From positions 1-41,780 of the forward strand of contig CALUPN010000008.1 in the NCBI GenBank assembly GCA_944322625.1: a stretch of DNA of 41,780 nt, in the 5' to 3' direction. The stretch comes from Candidatus Gastranaerophilales bacterium. Lineage in GTDB: Bacteria > Cyanobacteriota > Vampirovibrionia > Gastranaerophilales > Gastranaerophilaceae. The notes beneath the pieces were generated by a model. The model did not search any database. It was not told the origin of the DNA and saw nothing but the letters and a program-made list of their open reading frames with translations. The translations under genes and the position numbers were made by a program. Positions 33,126 through 41,780 of the stretch are shown here, piece by piece (the stretch's first letter is position 1; every line of letters begins with the position of its first letter).

Positions 33126-33518
33126 ATGAAGAGATTAGTTCTTGCTTTAGGATTATGTTTTGCACTTCACGGAGCTGTCTATGCAGACGGAAATGCATTT
33201 ACACCGTTGGATTTTAACGATACGGCATATGGAAGCGCAACAACTTCCGCAACAAAATCTGCAGTAAATTATTCCTCTGTTGACGGAGATGCCGTAGGAA
33301 ACGGAAACATTCAAAATGCTATACAACAGCTTGATAATGCACAGGTTGATATCAGAAACGACCTTTTAAACTGCAAAACCAAGTATGCTGATGTTGATGC
33401 TCAATACAAGCTTATTAAAACAGAAAGAAAAGCTTTGAAAAAACAGGTTAATGCAATTGAAAAACGCATTAAAGAAATCGATAAAGCTAAAGAAAAAATC
33501 AGAAAAAATATGTTATAA
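33126..33518 (+). CDS. Exported small coiled-coil protein
   Basis: This 130-residue protein has a signal peptide (MKRLVLALGLCFALHGAVYA) and a C-terminal coiled coil (about 60-128, ending with KRIKEIDKAKEKIRKNML), basic near the end. Between them is a short S/T-rich stretch. GGAGATGAAAA precedes the ATG. Likely periplasmic. I do not recognise a family. A bidirectional terminator follows immediately. Confidence 0.7.
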   Translation: MKRLVLALGLCFALHGAVYADGNAFTPLDFNDTAYGSATTSATKSAVNYSSVDGDAVGNGNIQNAIQQLDNAQVDIRNDLLNCKTKYADVDAQYKLIKTERKALKKQVNAIEKRIKEIDKAKEKIRKNML

Positions 33519-33541
33519 AAAGAGGGCAATGCCCTCTTTTT
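33517..33541. terminator. Bidirectional terminator between convergent exported-protein genes
   Basis: AAAAAGAGGGC / GCCCTCTTTTT with a 3-nt loop overlaps the stop codons of both flanking genes. Confidence 0.85.
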
Positions 33542-33881
33542 ATTTACCCTGCTGAAACAGCGGTTTGTTTCTGTTCCGGAGACAAACCCCAAATTGGCAG
33601 CTGGAATTATAATTGTAATCATTTTCCGTCGGGGCAAAACTTTCAGCCTGCTCTCTTATATCACTTCTGTCAATCGGTTTCAACCTGGCTTCGGGTGAAT
33701 CTGAGAATTCACTAAGATTATCCCCTGTCGGATTATATACAGGCGTAACGCGTTCCCTGAACCCGGGCAGAGAACAAACAGTTTCACCTCCTTCGATAGG
33801 ACAAGCTGCCCGGACCGGTGAATTAAGCGGAAATAGAGGTATGGCGACCAGAAATGACAACATTATTAAAAACTTTTTCAT
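33540..33881 (-). CDS. Small exported protein, 113 residues
   Basis: The start at 33881 follows AGGAGC and gives a clear signal peptide (MKKFLIMLSFLVAIPLF then NSPVRA|A). The mature part has four Cys (ACPIEGGETVC and CQFGVC), possibly two disulfides. An upstream in-frame start at 33932 would bury the signal peptide and is rejected. Function unknown. Confidence 0.6.
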   Translation of the reverse strand: MKKFLIMLSFLVAIPLFPLNSPVRAACPIEGGETVCSLPGFRERVTPVYNPTGDNLSEFSDSPEARLKPIDRSDIREQAESFAPTENDYNYNSSCQFGVCLRNRNKPLFQQGK

Positions 33882-34045
33882 AAAATTAGCTCCTTTTCTT
33901 TTATATCGTAATATTTTTTTTATTTTTATCATTAATACGCCGGGCTAGTCCGATAGCACTACTTTTTTAATTCCATTATTTGAAGGATGTAAGAGCTGAT
34001 ATTATAATGTTAGTATTGAATTGGGAGATTTGGAGGGATAGTTAA

Positions 34046-35251
34046 TTGTACGCATATCAACAACAGCCGAGAAAACCTGAGAGAAGATTACATGTCGTTC
34101 CCGACAGGAAACGGTCAATTGTTATAAATAAACCGGTTGTTAAAAAGAAAAAAAAGAATTTTTTAGTTGAATTTTTTAGAAAGATTGTTGTGTTTTCTTT
34201 TCTCGGGGCGTTTATTTATTATGTATTTCCCACGAGTTTTTCAAGGCTTATTGAAAACGTATTTTTCCCGCAGCCATTGCCGGCTAATGTAAAATCAATG
34301 CCTAATTTGCAAATAAAAAAAGATGAAATTATTAAAATGCAGAAGGCTGATTTATACTCAATTGCAAACCCGGTAACAAATTATTTAAACAATGATTTGT
34401 TCTTAAATCGTTTAATGTTAACCCCGACAATACAAAAAACCCACAGTGAAATTACAACAATGTATCAGACTTCGGAGATGACAGGTTTAAAGCAACAATT
34501 ACTGGCGCTTGCCGCACAATATCCGATGATTAAGCCGGCCGTTTATGTTTGGGAATATGAAAACGGAAAGTATGTTGATATTAATGCCGATAAAATGTAT
34601 TCTGCAGCAAGCATTATAAAGCTTCCGGTACTGGTAAGAATGTTCAAATCAATTGAAGCTAAGCAGATGACAATCTATGACGAGATGACATTAACCGATT
34701 ATTATAAATCATCAGGTTCAGGAAATCTGCAATATGCTCAAAGCGGAAGAAAGTATACGCTCGATCAGCTTGCAAAAACAATGATACAAGATTCGGACAA
34801 CACTTCCACTAACATGATTATGTCAAAATTAGGCGGCATGGACGATGTTAATATCGGCCTGAGAGACTGGGGAATTTCTGACACATACGTAAGAACCTGG
34901 CTTCCTGATTTAGCGGGAACCAATAAAACAACCGCTAAAGATATGGCAAAAATTCTCTATAACCTTGATAATCCCGGATTTTTGAACATAAATTCAAGAG
35001 AATATATTATAGATTACCTGAGCCACGTTAAAAATAACAGATTAATCGCAGCTGGACTGGGAGAAGGGGCAATGTTTGTTCACAAAACCGGTGACATTGG
35101 AACAATGCTCGGAGATGCCGGAATTGTTTATGCTCCGAACGGAAAGAAATACTTGGTGGTAATTCTTGCAAACCGCCCACACAATGCTCCGCAGGGAAAA
35201 GATTATATAGTAAAAGCTTCAAGCCTCATATATAAGGCAATCGTCGGTTAG
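34046..35251 (+). CDS. Membrane-anchored class A beta-lactamase-fold serine hydrolase
   Basis: This 401-residue protein starts at TTG, chosen because GGAGGG lies about 10 nt upstream and no in-frame ATG fits. A basic cytoplasmic N terminus and one membrane helix (about 46-62) anchor it with the enzyme domain outside. Catalytic motifs are S189-I-I-K192 (SxxK), S250-D-N252 and K347-T-G349. The omega-loop ExxLN (Glu166) is not found: the matching stretch reads RTWLPDLAG. Without Glu166 deacylation is expected to be poor, so a penicillin-interacting or peptidase role is as likely as resistance. Long N-terminal stalk (about 63-140). Confidence 0.8.
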   Translation: MYAYQQQPRKPERRLHVVPDRKRSIVINKPVVKKKKKNFLVEFFRKIVVFSFLGAFIYYVFPTSFSRLIENVFFPQPLPANVKSMPNLQIKKDEIIKMQKADLYSIANPVTNYLNNDLFLNRLMLTPTIQKTHSEITTMYQTSEMTGLKQQLLALAAQYPMIKPAVYVWEYENGKYVDINADKMYSAASIIKLPVLVRMFKSIEAKQMTIYDEMTLTDYYKSSGSGNLQYAQSGRKYTLDQLAKTMIQDSDNTSTNMIMSKLGGMDDVNIGLRDWGISDTYVRTWLPDLAGTNKTTAKDMAKILYNLDNPGFLNINSREYIIDYLSHVKNNRLIAAGLGEGAMFVHKTGDIGTMLGDAGIVYAPNGKKYLVVILANRPHNAPQGKDYIVKASSLIYKAIVG

Positions 35252-35258
35252 TAAATTA

Positions 35259-35289
35259 AACAGGTTTTAGATTTAAAACCTGTTTTTTT
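35259..35289 (+). terminator. Intrinsic terminator
   Basis: AACAGGTTTTA / TAAAACCTGTT with a 4-nt loop, followed by a T-run, closes the beta-lactamase-fold gene. Confidence 0.85.
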
Positions 35290-35320
35290 ATGTTATGCTG
35301 AAATAAGTTAGGAGAGTCGT

Positions 35321-36433
35321 ATGGAAAATAAAAATTTAGTTGTCGGAGCAGGATTTACCGGAGCGGTTATTGCAAGAAAAATTGCTGAAGAATTGGATGA
35401 AAAAGTTCTTTTGATTGATAGACGTAATTGTGCTGCAGGAAATTCTTACGACTACAAGGACAAAGAGACAGGGATTAGCGTACACAAATACGGCCCACAT
35501 ATTTTCCATACAAACAATAAAGAGGTTTGGGATTACTTATCAAGGTTTACAAAATGGCATTATTTTTTCTTAAAACCAAATGCCGTTATTGAGGGAGAAA
35601 AAGTTACACTGCCTTTTAATCTCACAACAATAAGAGAATTATTTTCTCCTAAAATGGCTGACAGGCTTGAAGAAAAACTTATCTCGAACTATGGTTACGG
35701 AATAAAAGTTCCGATTTTGAAGCTTAAGGAAAACGAAGATGAAGATTTGAAATTTCTCGCAGAATATATTTATGAAAATGTTTTCAAGAATTATACCACC
35801 AAACAATGGGGCTTAAAGCCGGAAGAAATTGACCCGACAGTTACCGCAAGAGTTCCGGTTTATATAAGCCACGATAACAGATACTTTCAGGACAAATATC
35901 AGGGAATTCCGCTAAATGGTTATACAAAACTTATTGAAAAAATGATTGACCATAAAAATATTGAGTTAAAACTCGGAGTTGATTACAAAGAACTCAAAGA
36001 AAAAGATTTTAAACGAATTTTTTATACAGGCGCTATTGATGAATTCTTTGATTACAAATACGGTGAGCTGCCGTATAGAAGTTTAAGGTTTGATGTCCGG
36101 ACTTTACATAAAGAATTCTATCAAAAAACAGTTGTAACAAATTATCCGAATAACTATGATTTTACAAGGATAACAGAACATAAATATTTCCTTGATGAAA
36201 AATCGGATAAGACAATAATTTCTGTTGAATATCCGGAGAAATTTGAATTAGGCAAAAATGAGAGGTATTATCCGATTTCTAATCCTGAAAATCAAGCTTT
36301 ATATGAAAAATATCAGAAAGAAGCGGAGAAATACCCAAATCTGCACTTCTGCGGCCGTTTGGGCGGATATAAATACTACAACATGGATTTGGCTGTCGAA
36401 AAAGCTTTAGAATTGTTCAAAAGCTTAAGCTAA
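35321..36433 (+). CDS. glf: UDP-galactopyranose mutase
   Basis: This 370-residue flavoenzyme interconverts UDP-galactopyranose and UDP-galactofuranose for surface glycans. The FAD-binding start LVVGAGFTGAVIARKIAEEL (about 5-24) is followed by NSYDYKDKETGISVHKYGPHIFHTNN, and near the end HFCGRLGGYKYYNMDLAVEKAL, all diagnostic. An AGGAG ribosome-binding site precedes the ATG. No other sugar or glycosyltransferase genes are adjacent; it sits before two surface exoprotein genes. Confidence 0.95.
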   Translation: MENKNLVVGAGFTGAVIARKIAEELDEKVLLIDRRNCAAGNSYDYKDKETGISVHKYGPHIFHTNNKEVWDYLSRFTKWHYFFLKPNAVIEGEKVTLPFNLTTIRELFSPKMADRLEEKLISNYGYGIKVPILKLKENEDEDLKFLAEYIYENVFKNYTTKQWGLKPEEIDPTVTARVPVYISHDNRYFQDKYQGIPLNGYTKLIEKMIDHKNIELKLGVDYKELKEKDFKRIFYTGAIDEFFDYKYGELPYRSLRFDVRTLHKEFYQKTVVTNYPNNYDFTRITEHKYFLDEKSDKTIISVEYPEKFELGKNERYYPISNPENQALYEKYQKEAEKYPNLHFCGRLGGYKYYNMDLAVEKALELFKSLS

Positions 36434-36549
36434 GCGGATTTAGAATTATTAACGATTGTAACAATTTAGCTAAATAAGCGCAAAAAATTTTTTATTGGCT
36501 TTTTGTTAGTAGTATAATAAAATCCCAGTCGAAAGAGAAGGTGTATTGT

Positions 36550-38565
36550 ATGAAAAATTTTAAGCGCAAATTATCAGCAGTTATTTTGTCAGCAATGTTA
36601 GTATCAACACAAGCTATGGCTATTGAATTCGATGGAGGACTTGATACTGGGCTTGGTAAAGAACACGGCGGCGCAGTAATTGATAAAATTACAGGTGGTT
36701 ATGTCGATTATAACAAAGGCAATAATTCCTTTGATTTAAACTTTAACGGCGATGCTCATGTTAATTGGGGAAATTTAAATATTGATAAAGGAGAATCTCT
36801 TAATTTTAATGCTGCTAACGGTGCTAACGGACTTACAATATTAAATACAGTAAATAGCGGAATGTCAACAATATATGGTCAGATAAATGCTAACCCGGGT
36901 ATTGCAAAATTAATTATTTCCAACCCGAACGGTGTTTTATTTGATGGAGCTCAGTTTACTACAGCTGGTGATGCGATGATTACTACTCAACCAATAACGG
37001 CAGAATTTATTAATGGTCAAATGCAGCTTGCAAATAATGTAAATTCTATACCTGTCGGAATGGTTCAAATAAAGGATTCTAATTTTAATGTCGGCGGTGA
37101 ATTCAATATTCTTGCTCCAGCTATAGATATTGCAAAAGGTTATATTCAAGCTAAAAACGGTATAAAATTAGTTACTGAAAACGGACAAGATTATCTTGCC
37201 GCCAATGCTGATAACGAAGATGCAATATATCCGGGAGTAAGGATGGAAGCAGTGAATATTGACGGTGATGTTTATATTCAAAACAAAGGCGGCAGCGTCA
37301 GAACATCAAATGGCGGAACGATTAACGGAAATGTAAATGTTACGTCAGATAATGGTTCGGTAGCATTCAACTATCGAAATAACGGTGAAAAACTTACTAT
37401 TAACGGGAATTTAAATTCTAATGCAAACGGACAAATGACTTTTGTAAGAAATGCTGATGTAAAAGGTAATCTTGCTCTTTCAAATAGCGGCGGGTTTGTT
37501 GATATAGGGGATGTTCATGTAACGGGTAATGCCGATTTAAAAACAACAGGAGTTGACGACATTACTGATAACAAGTTTAACCATTTTGTACACGTTATCG
37601 GCGAAACTCAAGTTGACGGGAATTTGAATGTAGATTCATCACAAAATATTCACATTGGCGGTTATGATTATGATGCGCAAAAACTCGCAGATGGTAAATT
37701 AACCGTAGGTGGTGATTTAACAGCACATGCTCATAACGGTCATGTTATGACAACAATTGATACAAGTGCAAACAAGATTTCTTTAAAATCTGATACACAT
37801 AATGTTTTAACAGATGGTAAAGCAACTTTGACAGCGAATCAGTATGACTTTTCTGCAAACGGTTATATCGGCGGTTTGCAAGCTACTGACGGTATGACCG
37901 TTGATCAAAAAGTTTTGACAATAATGGAAAAATATTATTTAATTCCTGAAACTGTTGGAACTCCTGCTTATATAAATATTGCAGGTGGTGAAGTTACCGG
38001 AATTAATACTCCGACCGGAGCTTCCGCTTATATAGCTTCAAACGGTAATATGACAGTAACCGGTGCAAATGCAGGCAATATTTATTTGACATCCTACGGC
38101 AAAGATATAAATATTACCGGAAACAATGTTCATGCTAACAATATTACAGTAGGCGGCGAAACTGACAAGTTAAAAGTTGATTATCCTTCAAGAGATTATA
38201 ACCTGACTTATACAAATATCAGAGACAATGCTCAGGTTAATATTAAAGGTAATGAAGAAATTACTTATAACTTGACGAATGGTGAAAACGGTTACAATAG
38301 AGGACAGCAAATAAAAGGTGAAAACACTTATCTTGTAGGGCCGGAAGGTCCGAATGAACCAGGCCCGGGACCAAATCCGGATCCTAATGAAAGTGCTAAA
38401 GTTTTGAGAAGCTATGAAAGACAGCCAAATGTAACTGCAGCACAGCCTTATACACCAATAGCTTATGCAGCTGACTTGGATGAAGATCAACAAAATGATA
38501 AAGGTATCAGAAAAAATGTTGATGGTTCAGTAACTGTTGTAAAAGCATTTCCTATGATTAATTAA
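36550..38565 (+). CDS. FHA/TPS-type filamentous exoprotein, paralogue 1
   Basis: This 671-residue protein has a signal peptide (MKNFKRKLSAVILSAMLVSTQAMA) and a filamentous-haemagglutinin N-terminal (TPS) domain with NPNGVLFDGAQFTTAGDAM, the NPNG motif read by TpsB transporters. The rest is a beta-helix-like repeat region rich in NG, GN and VDGN turns. The C terminus reads KVLRSYERQ, QPYTPIAYAADLD and RKNVDGSVTVV, also present in the next gene. Likely exported to the cell surface by two-partner secretion; no TpsB (FhaC-type) gene is in the window. Start at 36550 with GAGAAGG upstream. Confidence 0.85.
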   Translation: MKNFKRKLSAVILSAMLVSTQAMAIEFDGGLDTGLGKEHGGAVIDKITGGYVDYNKGNNSFDLNFNGDAHVNWGNLNIDKGESLNFNAANGANGLTILNTVNSGMSTIYGQINANPGIAKLIISNPNGVLFDGAQFTTAGDAMITTQPITAEFINGQMQLANNVNSIPVGMVQIKDSNFNVGGEFNILAPAIDIAKGYIQAKNGIKLVTENGQDYLAANADNEDAIYPGVRMEAVNIDGDVYIQNKGGSVRTSNGGTINGNVNVTSDNGSVAFNYRNNGEKLTINGNLNSNANGQMTFVRNADVKGNLALSNSGGFVDIGDVHVTGNADLKTTGVDDITDNKFNHFVHVIGETQVDGNLNVDSSQNIHIGGYDYDAQKLADGKLTVGGDLTAHAHNGHVMTTIDTSANKISLKSDTHNVLTDGKATLTANQYDFSANGYIGGLQATDGMTVDQKVLTIMEKYYLIPETVGTPAYINIAGGEVTGINTPTGASAYIASNGNMTVTGANAGNIYLTSYGKDINITGNNVHANNITVGGETDKLKVDYPSRDYNLTYTNIRDNAQVNIKGNEEITYNLTNGENGYNRGQQIKGENTYLVGPEGPNEPGPGPNPDPNESAKVLRSYERQPNVTAAQPYTPIAYAADLDEDQQNDKGIRKNVDGSVTVVKAFPMIN

Positions 38566-38574
38566 AATTTTATT

Positions 38575-38613
38575 AAACGGGCGGCGGTTTTAAAAAACCG
38601 CCGCCCGTTTTTT
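38575..38613 (+). terminator. Strong intrinsic terminator between the two FHA paralogues
   Basis: ACGGGCGGCGGTTTT / AAAACCGCCGCCCGT with flanking A and T runs shows the paralogues are separate transcripts. Confidence 0.9.
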
Positions 38614-38697
38614 GTTAACATACTGTAACAAAAAAGCAATTTTTTGAAATAAAAATACTTTTATATATTACGAGGATATAAAAACGAGGAGTAATAT

Positions 38698-40707
38698 ATG
38701 AAAAGTTTAAAGAAAAAGATTTCGGCTTTAGTTTTAACAACGGTATTTGCATCAATGCAATTATCTTACGCCGCATTAGCCCCCGGAGATACAGGTTTAG
38801 GCGCCGGACACGGCGGAGCAGTTATTACCGGAACTCAAGGCGGTTATGCAGGCATGACCGGTGCAGGAACCGGAAATGTAGATTTAAATTTCACAGGCGA
38901 CACACATGTTACCTGGGGCGAATTAAACGTAAACAGCGGTGAAAGCTTAAATTTTAATGCCATTAACGGCGCAAACGGACTTACCATTTTAAACACAGTA
39001 AACGGTAATATGTCTCATATTTATGGTCAAATCAATGCAAACAGCGGAATTGCAAAATTGATTATCTCAAACCCTAACGGAGTTTTATTTGACGGAGCAA
39101 AATTCACTACAGCCGGAGATGTAATGGTAACTACCCAGCCATACAATGCAACTTTTGTTGACGGGAAAATGGACATTACCAAAATCGGCAACACTCTTCC
39201 TGTCGGTGTAATAACTATCGAAGATTCAGATTTTTCAATAGGCGGTGAATTCAATGTTCTTGCTCCTTCAATTAATGTTGTCGGCGGTGAGATTGCAACA
39301 CAAAACGGAATGAAACTTGTTACTGAAAACGGGCAAGATTATATAGCAAACGGTTTTGAAGATGCCGTCAGAATGGAAGCTGTTAATATTGACGGCGATG
39401 TTTATATTGTTTCTAAAAAAGGTATGGTAAAAACAGTAGGCGGCGGTACTATTAACGGTAATTTAAATATTGATTCAGACGACAGTGTTTCTCTAAACTA
39501 TGTAGCAAACGGGAAAGCTCTTCACGTAAAAGGTGATGTTGATGTTAAAGGTAACGGAGTCTTAATGTATGCAAGAAATACCAAAGTTGACGGGAATTTA
39601 TCAATGGAAAACGGCGGCGGTTTCTTAGAAGTCGGTAATGTTCAGGTTGGCAAGGATTTGAACATAAAAACTGTTGCAAAGTCTGAAAATCCTGAAGGTT
39701 ACAAACACTTTGTCCACGTTGTCGGTGATAATACTGTAGGCGGCAACATGAATGTTGAGTCTGTAAATAATATTCACATTGGTAACTATAATATTGATGA
39801 AGGCAAGCTTCTCGACGGCAGCTTGAAAGTCGGTGGTGACTTGACGGCACACGCACAAGACGGTCATGTTATGGTTACGATTGATACTCAGGCAAATAAA
39901 ATTTCTCTTAAATCTGATAACTTGAATGTACTTACTGACGGCAAGGCAGTTCTTAGCGCAAATGAATATGAATTCGCATCAAACGGTTATCTCGGCGGTT
40001 TAAGCGGATATGGAGATTATACGGTAGATGATGTAATTATTGCAGTAATGGAAGGATATGTACCAATCCCAAATAACGCTCAAATTTCATCAAATATAAA
40101 TATCACAGGCGGTACAATCAGTAAGATTGAAACTCCTAATGGCGCAACTGCTAACATATCATCTTCCGGTGATGTAAAATTAACAGGTGCTAACGCCGGT
40201 ACAATTAATATTGAAGCTCCTGATAAGTATATTGAAATCACAGGTGACGTAAAAGCTAATACAATTAAAGTCGGTAATAAGACAGATAAGTTGAAAGTAG
40301 ATTATCCGTCAAGAGATTATGAATTAAAATACACAAATATTCGTGATGCTCAAGAAGTAACAATTAAGGGTGACGAAGAAATCACATACGAATTAACAAA
40401 CGGTGAAAACGGTTATAACGTAAACGAAAACAGAGCAGACGATACAACTTATCTTGTAGGTCCGGATAAAGAAGTTGAACCAACCCCGGAACCGGAACCG
40501 ACACCTGATCCTTCAATCGATCCCGAGGACAATGAAAACGTTAAGGTACTGAGAAGCTACGAAAGAATGGAAGATGTTAATAAAGCTCAACCATATACCC
40601 CGGTAGCATACGCAGCAGACCTTGATGATGATCTGGAAGATAACGGAGTCAGAAAAAATGTTGACGGTTCTGTAACAGTAGTAAAAACCTATGCGATGGG
40701 TAAATAG
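38698..40707 (+). CDS. FHA/TPS-type filamentous exoprotein, paralogue 2
   Basis: This 669-residue protein is a tandem paralogue of the preceding one. Shared features are the signal peptide, the LG-x-G/E-HGGAVI start, ESLNFN ... NGANGLTILNTVN, NPNGVLFDGAKFTTAGD, VRMEAVNIDGDVYI, the YPSRDY-KYTNIRD segment and the KVLRSYER ... NVDGSVTVVK tail. The middle differs more (about 440-470), as does the P/E/D-rich linker near 600-620. GAGGAG precedes the ATG. Expected to be a surface adhesin-like beta-helix. Confidence 0.85.
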   Translation: MKSLKKKISALVLTTVFASMQLSYAALAPGDTGLGAGHGGAVITGTQGGYAGMTGAGTGNVDLNFTGDTHVTWGELNVNSGESLNFNAINGANGLTILNTVNGNMSHIYGQINANSGIAKLIISNPNGVLFDGAKFTTAGDVMVTTQPYNATFVDGKMDITKIGNTLPVGVITIEDSDFSIGGEFNVLAPSINVVGGEIATQNGMKLVTENGQDYIANGFEDAVRMEAVNIDGDVYIVSKKGMVKTVGGGTINGNLNIDSDDSVSLNYVANGKALHVKGDVDVKGNGVLMYARNTKVDGNLSMENGGGFLEVGNVQVGKDLNIKTVAKSENPEGYKHFVHVVGDNTVGGNMNVESVNNIHIGNYNIDEGKLLDGSLKVGGDLTAHAQDGHVMVTIDTQANKISLKSDNLNVLTDGKAVLSANEYEFASNGYLGGLSGYGDYTVDDVIIAVMEGYVPIPNNAQISSNINITGGTISKIETPNGATANISSSGDVKLTGANAGTINIEAPDKYIEITGDVKANTIKVGNKTDKLKVDYPSRDYELKYTNIRDAQEVTIKGDEEITYELTNGENGYNVNENRADDTTYLVGPDKEVEPTPEPEPTPDPSIDPEDNENVKVLRSYERMEDVNKAQPYTPVAYAADLDDDLEDNGVRKNVDGSVTVVKTYAMGK

Positions 40708-40731
40708 GAGTAAAACTTGGTAACAGGATGA

Positions 40732-40763
40732 ATAAACGGCGAACCTTTTGGTTCGCCGTTTAT
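40732..40763. terminator. Bidirectional intrinsic terminator
   Basis: ATAAACGGCGAACC / GGTTCGCCGTTTAT with a TTTT loop lies between the convergent FHA paralogue 2 and pilin-like genes. Confidence 0.85.
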
Positions 40764-40767
40764 AATT

Positions 40768-41532
40768 TTATTGATAAATAACTTTCAGATTATTTTCAAA
40801 TACTGAACCGGCACAAGACCAGCCTGATGTTACGGTCGTTTCATTGCATTTATCTTTTGTTCCCGTTTTCCAATTATATTTATCACCGTCTGTAACACTC
40901 CAACCGTTGCCGCCTACAGGTTGCAGAGAACCGTCTGCACATAATTTAAAGAAAAACGCATCGCGTCCCAGCCTGTTAGGTTCTGCTTTTGCATTTATAT
41001 CAATCAAAAGCATCCCGATTTGTCTTTTATATACCGGTTCATTAGTATTTACACTTGCGGGAGTTCCGGCAATACCAATTCCATACAGAACATTGTCTTT
41101 AGATAACGCCAATTGCTGAACCCCGACAAACCCCAATAAAGCTGCAGATACCATATCCAACCCACCCGAAAGACCTGAAAGATAATTTTCACCGTGAAAA
41201 TTTCTCAATAGATCTTTGTATTTTGTATTATCATTTGTCTCGTCTAAATAAGATATTTTCATATAATTAGCCAAATTATTTACATAATTTTCTGCTGAAA
41301 TATTACTATCACCATTAAAAGCATTTGCGGCAGTTAATGTATCCATTGCAGCTTCGTTTAACAAGTTTTGATTCGCAATTTCAAATGTTGAAACAGCTTT
41401 AGCTAACTTAGGCCCTATTTGAGCAGAGCCCGTGTTTTGTACTAAAGCAGGAGCCGTTAATGCAGCTACAACGCCGATTATACCGAGCGTAATCAAGACT
41501 TCAGCTAACGTAAATCCAAGTTTTTTCTTCAT
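40768..41532 (-). CDS. Type IV pilin-like protein
   Basis: This 254-residue protein starts KKKLGFTLAEVLITLGIIGV: a class III leader with cleavage after G, Glu5, and a hydrophobic helix ending APALVQN. The rest is a globular head with Cys pairs near the C terminus (FKLCADG, DKCNETT, WSCAGS). The pattern is typical of the many pilin-like proteins of Gastranaerophilales. GGAGAG precedes the ATG. The long 5' leader carries alternative hairpins. Confidence 0.9.
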   Translation of the reverse strand: MKKKLGFTLAEVLITLGIIGVVAALTAPALVQNTGSAQIGPKLAKAVSTFEIANQNLLNEAAMDTLTAANAFNGDSNISAENYVNNLANYMKISYLDETNDNTKYKDLLRNFHGENYLSGLSGGLDMVSAALLGFVGVQQLALSKDNVLYGIGIAGTPASVNTNEPVYKRQIGMLLIDINAKAEPNRLGRDAFFFKLCADGSLQPVGGNGWSVTDGDKYNWKTGTKDKCNETTVTSGWSCAGSVFENNLKVIYQ

Positions 41533-41549
41533 ATAAGCTCTCCTAATTG

Positions 41550-41589
41550 TGTTACGTTGAATGTAACATAATACCTATTGTGTTACATT
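41550..41589 (-). promoter_or_regulatory. Alternative hairpins in the pilin gene leader
   Basis: On the minus strand three GTAACA/TGTTAC words lie in the leader. AATGTAACA and TGTTACATT (9 bp, + coordinates 41581-41589 and 41560-41568) can pair, or the middle copy can pair with GTAACA at 41550-41555, close to the GGAG ribosome-binding site. The two pairings exclude each other. An extended -10 (TG-T-TATAAT) lies upstream, near 41620. Confidence 0.4.
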
Positions 41590-41688
41590 GGGCATTACTT
41601 ATGTGCCTGAAACCATTATAACATATTTATTAGAAATTAATAGTGTTTATTTCGTAATTTTTTGTTACAAGCCTCCTTATAAATTCTT

Positions 41689-41780
41689 CCCTCTTCCACA
41701 AGTGGCGAGGGCTTATTACGCTAAGCGCACAGCCTACCCTCCCCCTGTGGGAGGGTCGAAATCTTTGATTTCGGGGAGGG
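41689..41780. repeat. GC-rich interspersed repeat at the window end
   Basis: CCCTCTTCCACAAGTGGCGAGGG, followed by an AGCGCACAGCCTACCCTCC-like stretch and a palindromic CCCTCC/GGGAGG core, matches the type seen at 108-180. It is cut by the end of the window. Confidence 0.7.

Overview
The window is AT-rich and encodes a Gram-negative envelope: a porin-like barrel, filamentous-haemagglutinin-type exoproteins, signal peptides and flagellar export genes. It also carries a DUF3326 protein of the kind common in Cyanobacteria and pilin-like proteins with the FTLAEVLITLGIIGVVAALTAP leader typical of non-photosynthetic cyanobacterial relatives. I infer a member of Vampirovibrionia/Melainabacteria, most likely a gut Gastranaerophilales; no marker gene in the window proves this. 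I saw no tRNA, rRNA, CRISPR array, transposase or prophage.

Layout. 1-474: GC-rich interspersed repeats and a C10 tract. 475-5525 (+): XRE/zinc-ribbon regulator, secreted GH13-like protein, a TrpRS with an apparent [4Fe-4S] site, DUF3326 protein and a pilin-like protein. 5592-10561 (-): trigger factor, two unknown proteins and a NarL/LuxR-type response regulator, separated by repeat-filled spacers (about 7100-7310 and 9319-9860). 10768-22108 (+): two small unknowns, then the flagellar export gate fliP-fliQ-fliR-flhB-flhA, a PilZ protein, a two-helix membrane protein, two paralogous secreted proteins, a DUF115/Maf flagellin glycosylation protein and a small exported protein. 22132-24377: divergent TrmB-type regulator and a glycine-zipper protein. 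24456-26629 (+): ilvD with an in-frame palindromic repeat, and 5-formyl-THF cyclo-ligase. 26623-30430 (-): coiled-coil proteins, several sharing terminal modules. 30627-41532: porin, CHAP-like hydrolase, YkgJ-type cysteine-cluster protein, small exported proteins, membrane-anchored beta-lactamase-fold protein, UDP-galactopyranose mutase, two paralogous FHA/TPS exoproteins and a pilin-like protein. The window ends in another repeat cluster.

How it fits together. Most of the window builds or decorates the cell surface. The flagellar genes supply the type III export gate, and the PilZ protein is a likely c-di-GMP brake. The DUF115 protein probably glycosylates flagellin. The operon then continues with genes of unknown function that may be lineage-specific flagellar or envelope parts. 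The cluster at 26623-30430 encodes signal-less proteins with conserved helical ends and variable middles, an architecture reminiscent of axial or secreted structural proteins. Nine genes appear to be read from leaderless mRNAs, with a -10 box 6-8 nt before the start codon.
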